Assembly (NCBI RefSeq): GCF_014621775.1
Contig: NZ_CP061204.1
Coordinates: 3,492,501 to 3,556,500, forward strand
Source: Stenotrophomonas sp. 169
GTDB taxonomy: Bacteria; Pseudomonadota; Gammaproteobacteria; Xanthomonadales; Xanthomonadaceae
Reading direction: 5' to 3'
DNA length: 64,000 nt
Part shown: piece by piece, positions 38,527 through 48,584 of the stretch
Layout: each line of letters opens with the position of its first letter
How positions within the stretch are numbered: the stretch's first letter is position 1
Translations under genes and position numbers: made by a program
Notes under the pieces: model-generated
Told to the model about the DNA's origin: nothing
Databases searched by the model: none
Seen by the model: the letters and a program-made list of their open reading frames with translations, nothing else

Positions 38527-39353
38527 CCCGACAACCGCTGATCGGCGAACTGATTTCCGAGGCCATTGCGGTGGCGATCATCATCAGCATCGGCTGTTCG
38601 GCCGCCGCGATGTACCTGCTGTACGATCCCAGCCCGTATCAGAACGCCTACTGGGGGCTGTGCATCACCTGGGGGCTTGCCGTCAGCCTGGCGATCTACA
38701 CCACCGCGTCCATTTCCGGTACCCACGCCAACCCCGCGGTCACCCTCGCATTGGCCCTCTACCGCGGTTTTCCCTGGTCGCGCGTGCTGCCGTACTGGGC
38801 AGCGCAGGTGCTGGGCGCGATGGTCGGCGCGGCGATCGTCTACCTGCTGTACGCGCCGGTGATCGACCATTACAACGCGCTGCACGGCCTCACTCGTGCG
38901 GAAGGGGGCGCGGCCGGCGTCTTCTTCACCGCACCCGGCCTGGCCGTCACGCCCCTGCATGCGCTGAGCAACCAGGTCATCCTCACCACCCTGCTCGTGT
39001 TCGGCATCTTCGCCATCACCGAGCGTTACAACGAGGCCGCTCCGGGCGCCAACAGCGGTGCGCTGATGATCGGCCTGCTGGTCGCCTGCATCGGGGCCTC
39101 GATGGGCTATCTGGAGGGCTGGGCCATCAACCCCGCGCGCGATTTCGGCCCGCGTGTGTTCGCGTGGTTGAACGGCTGGGGTGCCGCCGCGTTGCCTGCC
39201 GAAGATCACTACTGGTGGATCCCGATCCTGGGCCCGCTGGCCGGCGGCGTGGTGGGTGGTGCGGCTTACCAGTGCCTGATCCTGCCGTTCCTGCCTGCGC
39301 GCCAGCGCGCCCGCGACGCGCACGGCGTCGGCACGGACGGCAGCGCACAATGA
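38523..39353 (+). CDS. glpF: glycerol uptake facilitator / aquaglyceroporin
   Basis: A 276-residue MIP-family channel with six membrane helices and two half-helices marked by NPA boxes: GTHANPAVTLAL and INPARDFGPRVF. It moves glycerol into the cell by diffusion. AAGGAG precedes the ATG, which overlaps the glpD stop. It is followed at 48 bases by glpK. Confidence 0.97.
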   Translation: MTRQPLIGELISEAIAVAIIISIGCSAAAMYLLYDPSPYQNAYWGLCITWGLAVSLAIYTTASISGTHANPAVTLALALYRGFPWSRVLPYWAAQVLGAMVGAAIVYLLYAPVIDHYNALHGLTRAEGGAAGVFFTAPGLAVTPLHALSNQVILTTLLVFGIFAITERYNEAAPGANSGALMIGLLVACIGASMGYLEGWAINPARDFGPRVFAWLNGWGAAALPAEDHYWWIPILGPLAGGVVGGAAYQCLILPFLPARQRARDAHGVGTDGSAQ

Positions 39354-40892
<1,539 letters not shown>

Positions 40893-40905
40893 CGGCGGAT
40901 GCCGC

Positions 40906-40934
40906 GCGTGCGCCGAGCCCTGCTCGGCGCACGC
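40906..40934. terminator. hairpin between convergent glpK and metQ
   Basis: A 12-bp perfect stem (40906-40917 with 40923-40934, loop CCCTG) with core CGCCGAG/CTCGGCG, like the GTAG repeats but lacking GTAG. There is no T run. It lies between two convergent genes. Confidence 0.55.
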
Positions 40935-40950
40935 AGCGGCGATGGTGCGA

Positions 40951-41742
40951 TCAGAACGCCGGCAGGACGGCGCCCTTGTACTTCTGCGCGATGAATTCCT
41001 TCACCTGCGGGCTGGTCAGCGCCGCTGCCAGCTTCTGCACGCGGGCGTCGTCCTTGTTATCCGTGCGCGCGACAAGGAAGTTCACATAGGGCGAATCCTT
41101 GCTCTCGATCGCCAACGCATCCTGGGTCGGGTTCAGACCCGCATCCAGCGCGTAGTTGGTGTTGATCAACGCCAGATCCACCTGGTCCAGCACCCGCGGC
41201 AACATCGCCGAATCGAGCTCGCGGAACTTGAGGTGCTTCGGGTTCGCGGTGATGTCACGCTGGGTCGCCAGCGCGTTCTTCGGATCCTTCAACTGGATCA
41301 CGCCGGCGTTGTGCAGCAGGATCAGCGCACGGCTGTTGTTGCTGGGGTCGTTCGGAATCACCACGTCGGCACCATCACGCAGTTCGTCCAGCGATTTCAC
41401 GTTGCGCGAATAGGCACCGAACGGCTCGATGTGCACGCCGACCACGGTGACCAGGTCGGTCTTGCGGTCGCGGTTGTAGGCATCGAGGTAGGGCTCGGTC
41501 TGGAAGTAATTGACGTCCACCTGCTTCTGCACCAGCTGGTCGTTCGGCTGCACGTAGTCGTTGAACACCCGCACGTCCAGCTCCACGCCCTGCTCTTTCA
41601 GCATCGGCTTCACCACGTCCAGGATTTCCGCGTGCGGCACGGCCGTCGCGGCCACCACCAGCTTCTGCGACGCATCGCCGGATTTGCCACAGGCACTCAG
41701 GGCCAACGCGGCGACAAGGGACAACAACAGGGTCTTCTTCAT
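40951..41742 (-). CDS. metQ: methionine ABC transporter substrate-binding lipoprotein
   Basis: A 263-residue NlpA/MetQ family protein. The lipoprotein signal ends in LSAC with Cys18, followed by the binding domain (TAVPHAEILDVVKPMLKEQG, VDVNYFQTEPYLDAYN, NTNYALDAGLNP). It would bind methionine in the periplasm for MetNI, but no metN or metI lies beside it in the window, so the partner must be elsewhere. The WYL regulator gene lies 25 bases upstream on the same strand. Confidence 0.93.
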   Translation of the reverse strand: MKKTLLLSLVAALALSACGKSGDASQKLVVAATAVPHAEILDVVKPMLKEQGVELDVRVFNDYVQPNDQLVQKQVDVNYFQTEPYLDAYNRDRKTDLVTVVGVHIEPFGAYSRNVKSLDELRDGADVVIPNDPSNNSRALILLHNAGVIQLKDPKNALATQRDITANPKHLKFRELDSAMLPRVLDQVDLALINTNYALDAGLNPTQDALAIESKDSPYVNFLVARTDNKDDARVQKLAAALTSPQVKEFIAQKYKGAVLPAF

Positions 41743-41767
41743 CGTATGCGGTATCTCGGGGGGAGGG

Positions 41768-42733
41768 TCATTCGTAGTTGCTGAGTGCCAGCGCCAACAG
41801 GCTCTTGGCCTGCTCGCGCAGCATCACCGGTTCGATGATTTCGGCATCGGACCCATAGTGCAGCACATCCATCAACAATTCGCGGGAAACGCTGTACGGC
41901 ACTTTCAGCTCATAGCGTCCATCGGCCAGGTAGCGGCCCTGCTGGTTGGCGTGCCAATGCTCGTCGGCCACCCAGCGTGCGGCCTTGGCGCTGAAAAGGA
42001 TCGTCGCCCAGCCCTTCGGCGCGCCGGAAAAGATGCCATAACTGGCACCCAGCTGGGCGTCCAGCTCGTCGTCGTCGACATCGGTGGCCGGTGCATCCAC
42101 GACCCGCGCCTTGTTGATGCGGTCCACGGCGAAGCTGCGCAGCGCCTCGCGGTCGTGGTCCCAGGCATCCAGGTACCAGTTGTCGCGATAGTGGGTCAGC
42201 CGCTGCGGCGATACGATGCGGCGGGTCGGCTGGTCCGTGGAGCGGGCGCGGTACTCAAAGGCCAGCTGCCGGCGTTCCAGTACCGCCGAGGCCACGCTGC
42301 GGAAGCTGCCTTCATCGAACTTGCGCACCCGGTGCGGAATCACCCGCACCCGGTCCACCGGCCACGTGGATACGCCGGCCTGGGCGGCAAGCAGGCCCTC
42401 TATCCGCTGCTGCAGCGGGGCCAGCACCGACGACAGGACGCCGCCGCCGGTGCGCGCCAGCAGGTGCTGCGAGGCCAGCAGCGCGTGCAGTTCTTCCGAA
42501 CTGAGCCACAACCCCGGCAGCTCGAACCGGTCGCTCTCATCGGCCATGTAGCGGAAGCCGGCTTCGCCGTCACCTTCGATCGGCGCCATCAAGGCGTCGC
42601 GCAGGAACGCCAGGTCGCGGTAAACAGTCGCGCGGGAACAGCCAAGCTTGTCCTGCAGCGTGGCCACCGTCACCGGGTAGCGGGCAGACTTCAGCAGACG
42701 ATGCAGGGCAGTGATGCGTTCGTATCGGTCCAT
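41768..42733 (-). CDS. YafY-type HTH/WYL domain transcriptional regulator
   Basis: A 321-residue regulator. The N-terminal winged HTH (about 1-60, MDRYERITALHRLL, CSRATVYRDLAFL) is followed by a WYL domain (about 140-215, YRDNWYLDAWDHDREALRSFAVDRI) and a WCX extension. WYL domains bind ligands or single-stranded nucleic acid. The start is the ATG at 42733. It is divergent from the lipoprotein gene and upstream of metQ. The target is unknown. Confidence 0.9.
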   Translation of the reverse strand: MDRYERITALHRLLKSARYPVTVATLQDKLGCSRATVYRDLAFLRDALMAPIEGDGEAGFRYMADESDRFELPGLWLSSEELHALLASQHLLARTGGGVLSSVLAPLQQRIEGLLAAQAGVSTWPVDRVRVIPHRVRKFDEGSFRSVASAVLERRQLAFEYRARSTDQPTRRIVSPQRLTHYRDNWYLDAWDHDREALRSFAVDRINKARVVDAPATDVDDDELDAQLGASYGIFSGAPKGWATILFSAKAARWVADEHWHANQQGRYLADGRYELKVPYSVSRELLMDVLHYGSDAEIIEPVMLREQAKSLLALALSNYE

Positions 42734-42817
42734 GGCTCCGATTATGTCCGAGTCGCGGCCGTTGTGGCGGCCATGATCGGCTATCGTGTCGGTCCCCCAC
42801 GCCCCGGTCGGCCCCGT

Positions 42818-43471
42818 ATGCGCGCTCAGCTCCCCCTCGTCGCGTCCTTGGCAGCCGCTCTGCTGCTGCTCAGTGGCTGTGAGCAGCCCTCGCCGCCTGC
42901 CGATGCTGCGCTCCCGGGCGCCGTGCCCGCCGCGCCGGCCCAGGCGCCTGCGGTGGATGCGGACCCGGCACAGGCCGTGCTGCGGGCGAGCCAGCGGTTT
43001 GCTGCGCTGCGCAGCTTCCACGCTGAGATGCGTCTGCACGGCGCGCAGGCCGGCCAGGTGGTGCATACCACCATGGACTTCGTCGCCCCGGACCGCTACC
43101 GGCTGGAAGGGCCCGGCGGCGTACAGACGATCATCGGCAACACCTTCTTCCTGCAGTCCGAGGGTCGCATCGAACAGGTGCCGGTACCCGACGGGCTGCT
43201 GCAGCAGTGGCGCAGTCCGCTGCCTTCCGAGGCGGGCCTGCAGGGACTGACGGTCCAAGATGGCGGTACGGCCGATATCGACGGCACGGCAACGCGCCTG
43301 TACCGGGTGGAGGGGCCGACGGGTAGTGGCGAGACCCTGCAGTACTGGATCGGCGCTGATGGCCTGCCGCGGCAGGTGCAGCGCGATGGTTTCAACAAGG
43401 ACCAGCCCTACCGGATCACGCTGCGCTATTCGCGCCTGGACGACTCCACGCTGCAGGTGCCCCTGCCCTGA
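42818..43471 (+). CDS. putative lipoprotein with LolA-like fold
   Basis: A 217-residue precursor with a lipobox LLSGC (Cys about 20) followed by a Pro/Ala-rich linker (about 22-50). The soluble domain (SQRFAALRSFHAEMRLHG, PDRYRLEGPGG, RLYRVEGPTGSGETLQYWIG) has the pattern of LolA/DUF2092-like beta-sheet proteins that carry lipids. The function is unknown. It is divergent from the WYL regulator gene by 84 bases. Confidence 0.75.
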   Translation: MRAQLPLVASLAAALLLLSGCEQPSPPADAALPGAVPAAPAQAPAVDADPAQAVLRASQRFAALRSFHAEMRLHGAQAGQVVHTTMDFVAPDRYRLEGPGGVQTIIGNTFFLQSEGRIEQVPVPDGLLQQWRSPLPSEAGLQGLTVQDGGTADIDGTATRLYRVEGPTGSGETLQYWIGADGLPRQVQRDGFNKDQPYRITLRYSRLDDSTLQVPLP

Positions 43472-43608
43472 CGTCGGGTGAGTGCAAGCACTGAATGGGC
43501 GACAGCAGAAACGCTGACTGAAGCACGCGTTGGACTGCGGTCGAGACGCGCGCGGGTTGACGTTATCATCACGCCCTGCGTTCCACGCCCGCCCCCCGGA
43601 GAATCCTG

Positions 43609-44385
43609 ATGTCCCTGCGTGTTTACCTGCTGTTTCCCCTGTTGCTGGTCGCCCCTGCGGCATTCGCCCAGGATCCCGCCGAACTGGCGGCGATGACCTC
43701 CCCGTGGAGCGGCAGTGGCGGCGAACTGGGCTTCGCGTCCGCACGTGGCAACAGCACCACCGAAAGCGCCAATGGCCGGCTGCGCCTGCGTTACACCGAC
43801 GATGACTGGGTGCACAGCATGGACCTGTTCGGCCTGCGTTCGCGTTCCGAGTCGATCCAGACCAGTGACGACGGCACCGAAACCAAGGTCAGCAACACTA
43901 CCGCCAACCGCTATACCGGCAGTGCCGGCAGCGCGTTGCAGCTGGGCGAACACCGGCAGATCACCGCGACGGTGCGTTACGAGCGCGACGACTTCGCCAC
44001 CTACGACCGGCAGAGCTCGTTCGGTCTGGGTTACGGCACCCGGCTGTGGGGCAACGACCGCTTCTCGCTGGATGCGCAGATCGGCCCCGGTGTGCGTCGC
44101 ACCCATAGCACCGAAGACGATGAAACCCGCACGGGCCTGATCGGCCGTGGCTTCTTCGACATCAAGTACTCGTTGACCCCCAACACCGACCTGGTCAACA
44201 CGCTGCTGGTGGAATCGGGTTCGTACAACACCTTCGCGCAGAACGATTTCGGCGTATCGGTCAGCATGAACGAACACCTGGCGCTGAAGGCGGCATGGCA
44301 GGCGCGCCACAACAGCGACGTCGGCATCGACAAGCAGAAGACCGACACGCTGACCACGATGAACGTGGTCTACAAGTTCAAGTAA
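43609..44385 (+). CDS. DUF481 outer-membrane protein (YdiY-like)
   Basis: A 258-residue precursor with a signal peptide (about 1-21, ending AFAQ) and a DUF481 barrel (GGELGFASARGNSTTESANG, GLGYGTRLWGNDRFSLDAQI, TTMNVVYKFK). Members are salt-induced outer-membrane proteins of unknown role. It is transcribed alone and is followed by GTAG repeats. Confidence 0.9.
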   Translation: MSLRVYLLFPLLLVAPAAFAQDPAELAAMTSPWSGSGGELGFASARGNSTTESANGRLRLRYTDDDWVHSMDLFGLRSRSESIQTSDDGTETKVSNTTANRYTGSAGSALQLGEHRQITATVRYERDDFATYDRQSSFGLGYGTRLWGNDRFSLDAQIGPGVRRTHSTEDDETRTGLIGRGFFDIKYSLTPNTDLVNTLLVESGSYNTFAQNDFGVSVSMNEHLALKAAWQARHNSDVGIDKQKTDTLTTMNVVYKFK

Positions 44386-44413
44386 GGCCGGCCGGATGGC
44401 CGATCGGGATTTC

Positions 44414-44573
44414 CGGTATCGCCGAGCCACGCTCGGCGAGCGCGAAGCGCGGCCTGCGTGCGGATCGGTATTCCCGGTAGCGCCGAGCCACGCTCGGCGA
44501 GCGCGAAGCGCGGGCTGCGTGCGGATCAAGATTTTCAGCGCGGCAGAAGCAGCCGACTGAAGTCGGCTCTACC
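44414..44573. repeat. GTAG repeat tandem (61-bp period) plus a GTAGAGCC copy
   Basis: The unit starting near CGGTATCGCCGAGCC and its next copy with GTAGCGCCGAGCC are 61 bases apart and share the tail GAGCGCGAAGCGCGG-CTGCGTGCGGATC. An inverted copy of the GTAGAGCCGACTTCAGTCGG type ends at 44573. They fill the space between the DUF481 gene and hemC, which converge. Confidence 0.85.
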
Positions 44574-44575
44574 GG

Positions 44576-44668
44576 AGCATCGCACGACCCGAGCGCATTG
44601 CGCGGCCGGGGCATCACATGACCCGGGCACATCGCACGACCCGGGGCATCACGCGACGGGGGACATCA
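44576..44668. repeat. degenerate short tandem repeat beside hemC stop
   Basis: About five imperfect copies of a 14-19 base unit of the form GCATCGCACGACCCGGG run from about 44577 into the hemC stop at 44666. They look like slippage products; no function is evident. Confidence 0.55.
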
Positions 44669-45577
44669 CACCGCCAGCAGTTCGCCTGCGCCGCCATCGA
44701 GCAGCATCTGCGCTACCTGCTGTCCCAACGCCTCGGGGTCGGCGCCCGGGCCCACGGCCTCGGCGCGCACTGCGCGGCCATCGGCCACACCGCCGACCAG
44801 CCCCTGCAGATGCAGATCGTCGCCCTGCCACACGGCAATGGCCGCCACCGGCACATGGCAACTGCCGTGCAGCGCGCGGTTCATCGCCCGCTCGGCCTCG
44901 ACGCAGCTGCGCGTGGTGGCATCGTCCAGCGCTGCGAACAGCTGCATCACCGCCGGCTTGCCGCCATCACACTCCACCGCCACCGCGCCCTGCGCAGGCG
45001 CCGGCAACCACTGCGGTGCCGTCAGGCGCGCCATGATGCGCTGCCCCAGCCCCAGGCGCTCCAGCCCCGCTACCGCCAGCACGATTGCGTCGTAGCCGCC
45101 GTTGTCGAGCTTGGCCAGCCGCGTATTGACGTTGCCGCGCAGGTCCAGCAGCTCCAGATCCGGGCGCAACGCGCGCAACTGGGCCTGGCGGCGCAGCGAC
45201 GACGTGCCGACGCGTGCGCCCAGCGGCAGGGCATCCAGCGATGCGTAAAGATTGGAGACGAAGCCATCGGCGGGATCATGCCGTGGCAGGATCGCCGGCA
45301 GCACGAACGGCGCATCGAGTTCCATCGGTACATCCTTCAGCGAGTGCACCGCGCAGTCGGCTTCACCGCGCAGGATGGCCAACTCCAGTTCTTTCAGGAA
45401 CAGGCCCTTGCCGCCGATGGCCGCGAGCGAGCGATCCAGCACTTCATCGCCGCGGGTACTCATGGGTATCAGTTCGACGTGCAGGCCGGGATGGGCGGCC
45501 TGCAGGCGCTCGGCGACGTATTCGCTCTGCCACAGGGCGAGCGGGCTTTTGCGGGTAGCGATGCGAAGGGTTTCCAT
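44666..45577 (-). CDS. hemC: porphobilinogen deaminase (hydroxymethylbilane synthase)
   Basis: A 303-residue enzyme that joins four porphobilinogens in heme synthesis. The N-terminus [20 protein letters not shown] and [10 protein letters not shown] are typical, and the dipyrromethane cofactor Cys lies in [14 protein letters not shown]. The start at METLR (45577) matches the family; one six codons earlier is possible. It follows algZ and algR in the order known from Pseudomonas, but about 500 bases of repeats separate it from algR. hemD is not on this side in the window. Confidence 0.97.
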   Translation of the reverse strand: METLRIATRKSPLALWQSEYVAERLQAAHPGLHVELIPMSTRGDEVLDRSLAAIGGKGLFLKELELAILRGEADCAVHSLKDVPMELDAPFVLPAILPRHDPADGFVSNLYASLDALPLGARVGTSSLRRQAQLRALRPDLELLDLRGNVNTRLAKLDNGGYDAIVLAVAGLERLGLGQRIMARLTAPQWLPAPAQGAVAVECDGGKPAVMQLFAALDDATTRSCVEAERAMNRALHGSCHVPVAAIAVWQGDDLHLQGLVGGVADGRAVRAEAVGPGADPEALGQQVAQMLLDGGAGELLAV

Positions 45578-45657
45578 GACGTCATTATCGCGCATCGGGA
45601 AATGGGGCGAACGGGTGTGACCCCCTCGCGGCTGGCTGCTTCAAGGCTGCTGCGAGA

Positions 45658-45767
45658 GGGCCGGGCGGTGGGACTGTGCGGGGGACGGCAACAACCGCAT
45701 CCATGCGGGCCTCGTTTCGCGCCATCCATGGCGCTCAACGCCCCCGCCCAGTCCCACCGCCCGGCCC
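45658..45767. repeat. nested-hairpin element, copy 1
   Basis: A 110-base element. The outer stem is 19 bp perfect (45658-45676 with 45749-45767). A 7-bp inner stem and a central part with two small palindromes (CCGCATCCATGCGG and CGCCATCCATGGCG) follow. The central 54 bases (45695-45748) are an exact inverted copy of 45960-46013 in the second element. Confidence 0.85.
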
Positions 45768-45818
45768 CCTGACAAGTTCCGTGGCCGCCCGCCGCGTATG
45801 AAAAAAAGAAGAAAAGCG

Positions 45819-45894
45819 GTAGCGCCGACCCATGGTCGGCGAGCGCAGCGGGCCGTTGGCGGGGAAATTCCGCCGACCATGGGTCGGCGCTACC
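45819..45894. repeat. GTAG repeat dimer between the nested-hairpin elements
   Basis: Two inverted GTAGCGCCGACC hairpins with CATGG cores face each other around a 25-base spacer. They sit midway between the two nested-hairpin elements. Confidence 0.85.
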
Positions 45895-45941
45895 GATCCG
45901 CATGCCCCGACAGGTTCCGCGGCCACCATGGACCTGTCGAA

Positions 45942-46049
45942 GGCGGGGCGGGGTGGGTTGGCGGGGGCGTTGAGCGCCATGGATGGCGCGAAACGAGGCC
46001 CGCATGGATGCGGCCCTTGCCGTACCCCGCCAACCCACCCCGCCCCGCC
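45942..46049. repeat. nested-hairpin element, copy 2 (inverted)
   Basis: A 108-base element in opposite orientation to copy 1. The outer stem is 25 bp perfect (45942-45966 with 46025-46049) and mostly unlike the outer stem of copy 1. The central 54 bases (45960-46013) are the exact reverse complement of 45695-45748. Confidence 0.85.
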
Positions 46050-46084
46050 AGCAAGGAGCCCTGCGGCTTTTGACGTTGACGTTC

Positions 46085-46813
46085 TTACAGGTGACGCAGG
46101 TCCTGGCGCAGGGTCGCCACGCAGCGTCGGCTCACTTCCAGCGGTTGCTTGCCATGCCGCAGCACCGCCTGCACCTGGCCGGCTACGCCGCGGCGCAGCT
46201 CGATCAACTCGTGGCGGGCGACCAGGCAGTTGCGGTGGATGCGGATGAAGCGGCTGGCGAACTCTTCCTCCAGCGATTTGAGCGATTCCTCGATCAGGTC
46301 TTCGCCCCGCGCGTGATGCACCACGACGTACTTTTCTTCCGCCTGCAGGTAGTGGATGTCTTCCACCGGGATCAACCGCAGGCCGCCGCGCAGCCGTGCA
46401 CAGAGCACGGTGCGGGCACGGCCATCGCCGTTGGCCTGCGACTCGCCCCGGCCGGCCAGAAAGACACGCGCACGCTCCACAGCCGATGCCAGCCGTTCGG
46501 GCCGCACCGGCTTCATCAGGTAATCAATTGCCGCGGCCTCGAAGGCGGACAGCGCATGCGCGTCGTAGGCCGTGCAGAACACCACCGCCGGTCGTGGCTC
46601 GAAGGTGGCCAGGTGGCGCGCCGTCTCCAGCCCGTCCAGGCCGGGCATGGCGATATCCAACAGCACCAGGTCCGGCTGCAGTTCCGCGCAGGCATGCAGG
46701 GCCTGCTCACCGTTGGCCGCCTCGGCCACCACCGAAACACCGGGAAGCTCGGCCAGCAGCGACTGCAGGCGCTCGCGCGCCAGCGGCTCGTCATCGGCGA
46801 TCACTACCCTCAC
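46085..46813 (-). CDS. algR: LytTR-type response regulator (AlgR-like)
   Basis: A 242-residue regulator. The receiver domain (about 1-120, VRVVIADDEPLARERL, phospho-acceptor Asp in LVLLDIAMPGLDG, Lys in YLMKPV) is followed by a LytTR DNA-binding domain (about 140-240, DIHYLQAEEKYVVVH, FIRIHRNCLVAR). AlgR controls alginate, type IV pili and virulence in Pseudomonas. The start used is GTG at 46813, 25 bases after the algZ stop, with GGGGAG just upstream; it gives the usual N-terminus. An ATG at 46870 overlapping algZ is the alternative. Confidence 0.92.
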   Translation of the reverse strand: MRVVIADDEPLARERLQSLLAELPGVSVVAEAANGEQALHACAELQPDLVLLDIAMPGLDGLETARHLATFEPRPAVVFCTAYDAHALSAFEAAAIDYLMKPVRPERLASAVERARVFLAGRGESQANGDGRARTVLCARLRGGLRLIPVEDIHYLQAEEKYVVVHHARGEDLIEESLKSLEEEFASRFIRIHRNCLVARHELIELRRGVAGQVQAVLRHGKQPLEVSRRCVATLRQDLRHL

Positions 46814-46838
46814 GTGGCTCCCCTCTGGTGGACCGGAA

Positions 46839-47882
46839 TCAACGGACCGGTATGGTGATGCGGCATTCATAGTAGCCCCCGCTCCAACCCGCCGTCATCC
46901 GCGCCCCGGCACCGAAGCGCCAGGCCAGCCGGTGGGCGATGTTGTGCAGGGCATGGCCGGCGCCTTGGGTCAGTGCCAGCGACGGCGCTTCCGGGTCCGG
47001 CGCCGGGTTGCGGATCAGTATCTGCAGCAGCCCCTCCGCACAGGCAATGTCCAGTTCAATCGTGCCCCCTTCCGGCAGCCGCGAGATGCCGTGCAATACG
47101 GCGTTTTCCACCAGCGGCTGCAGCACCAGGCGCGGCATCGGATGCTGCCAGGGCAGGTCGTCCGGACGCTGCCAGCGTACCTGCAGCCGATCCCCCAGGC
47201 GCAGCGTTTCGATGGAGAGGTAGCGTTCGGCCAGCTCGCACTCGCCCTGCAGCGTGGAATCGCCGTCGCCGGCACCCAGTGCAGCGCGGAACAGGTCGGA
47301 TAGATCAAGCACCGCACGCTCGGCGACCACCGGGTCGCGGCGCACCAGGCTGGCGATCAGGTTCATGCTGTTGAACAGGAAATGCGGGCGGATCCGTGCC
47401 TGCAACGCATCGGCCTCGGCACGGGCCTTGGCCTGCACCTGTGCCGCCCAGCGGTCACTGACGTAGAAATAGCGCAGCGCCACGGCGCTGATCAGCGCCG
47501 TGGTGGCCGCACTGCCCAAGGTGAAACGCCAGAACCCGATGCCGCGGGTAAAGCTGTCGCCGAGTACGGCGTACAACGCATGGATGATGCCCGCGCCGAG
47601 CACGGCGATCACCGCCGTCAGGCCGATGGCGGCCAATGATCCGGCCACGGGAGGCAACCGCGAAAGCACGCGGCGCAGCACGCACAACGCCCCACTGACC
47701 GCCAATGCCAGCCACAGCGCAAAACCACTGGCAGACACCAGCCGCCCCATGCTCCAGTGGCGGCTGCCGTCGGGGGCCAGCGCCAACACGACCACCACCA
47801 GCAGCGCCAGCCCACACATCGCCGCCAGCCGCGGCAGCCGGCACAGCTCGGGCATCCAGGGCGTGGCGGCGGGCGCGTTCAT
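46839..47882 (-). CDS. algZ: LytS/AlgZ-type sensor histidine kinase
   Basis: A 347-residue kinase with four N-terminal membrane helices (about 18-140) and a HisKA_7TM/His_kinase domain. The phospho-acceptor His lies in ARIRPHFLFNSMNLIASLV, and the ATP-binding site includes LVLQPLVENAVLHGI and GAGHALHNIAHRL. It pairs with algR, which follows at once. The order algZ-algR-hemC is shared with Pseudomonas. Confidence 0.92.
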   Translation of the reverse strand: MNAPAATPWMPELCRLPRLAAMCGLALLVVVVLALAPDGSRHWSMGRLVSASGFALWLALAVSGALCVLRRVLSRLPPVAGSLAAIGLTAVIAVLGAGIIHALYAVLGDSFTRGIGFWRFTLGSAATTALISAVALRYFYVSDRWAAQVQAKARAEADALQARIRPHFLFNSMNLIASLVRRDPVVAERAVLDLSDLFRAALGAGDGDSTLQGECELAERYLSIETLRLGDRLQVRWQRPDDLPWQHPMPRLVLQPLVENAVLHGISRLPEGGTIELDIACAEGLLQILIRNPAPDPEAPSLALTQGAGHALHNIAHRLAWRFGAGARMTAGWSGGYYECRITIPVR

Positions 47883-47885
47883 GGC

Positions 47886-48545
47886 TCAGGCGGCCTGCAG
47901 CCGTAGTTGCAGCCAGTCGCCCAAGGCAGTGAGTTCTTCCGCGCAGACCTGGTGGGCCATCGCGTAGGACTGCCATTGCAGCTCCAGCCCCATCGCGCGC
48001 ACGGCGGCGGCGCTGTGTTCGGCGATCTGCAGGGGGATCACCGGGTCCTGCGTGCCATGGGCCATGAATACCGGCACCTGGACCGCATTGTCAGCACGAC
48101 GGGCCGTCTCGGCTTCAGGCAGGTACGTCGACAGCGCGATCAAGCCGGCCAGCGGCGCGGTGCGCTGCAGGGCCGCGGTCAGGATCACGGCACCGCCCTG
48201 CGAGAAACCCGCCAGGAAGATGTGCTCGGCCGGTACGCCGCGCTCGATCTCCCGATCGATCAGCGCATCGAGTTCAACCACCGATGCGCGTACGCCGTCC
48301 ATGTCCGCCCGCGAGCGGAAATCCATGCCGACGATGTCATACCAGCCGCGCATCGGCACGCCGTTGTTGATGGTGATCGGGCGCACCGGGGCATGCGGGA
48401 ACACGAAGCGCAGGGCGGGCCAGCCCGGACGCACCAGCTCGGGCACGATCGGCGCGAAATCATGGCCATCCGCGCCCAGCCCGTGCAGCCAGATGATCGA
48501 CCACTGGGGTGATGCGCCGGTTTCCTGTTCCACCGTCTGCAGCAT
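47886..48545 (-). CDS. carboxylesterase / phospholipase-type alpha/beta hydrolase
   Basis: A 219-residue serine hydrolase. The oxyanion segment WLHGLGADGHDF is near the N-terminus, the nucleophile is in AGFSQGGA, and the acid and base lie in HGTQDPVIP and AMAHQVCAEE. It matches EstB/acyl-protein thioesterase-like enzymes acting on short-chain esters. It ends three bases before the algZ start, so it may be cotranscribed with algZR. Its biological substrate is unknown. Confidence 0.92.
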   Translation of the reverse strand: MLQTVEQETGASPQWSIIWLHGLGADGHDFAPIVPELVRPGWPALRFVFPHAPVRPITINNGVPMRGWYDIVGMDFRSRADMDGVRASVVELDALIDREIERGVPAEHIFLAGFSQGGAVILTAALQRTAPLAGLIALSTYLPEAETARRADNAVQVPVFMAHGTQDPVIPLQIAEHSAAAVRAMGLELQWQSYAMAHQVCAEELTALGDWLQLRLQAA

Positions 48546-48584
48546 GTTGCGGCTCCTTCAATACGAGGCCGCATTATGCGCGAC

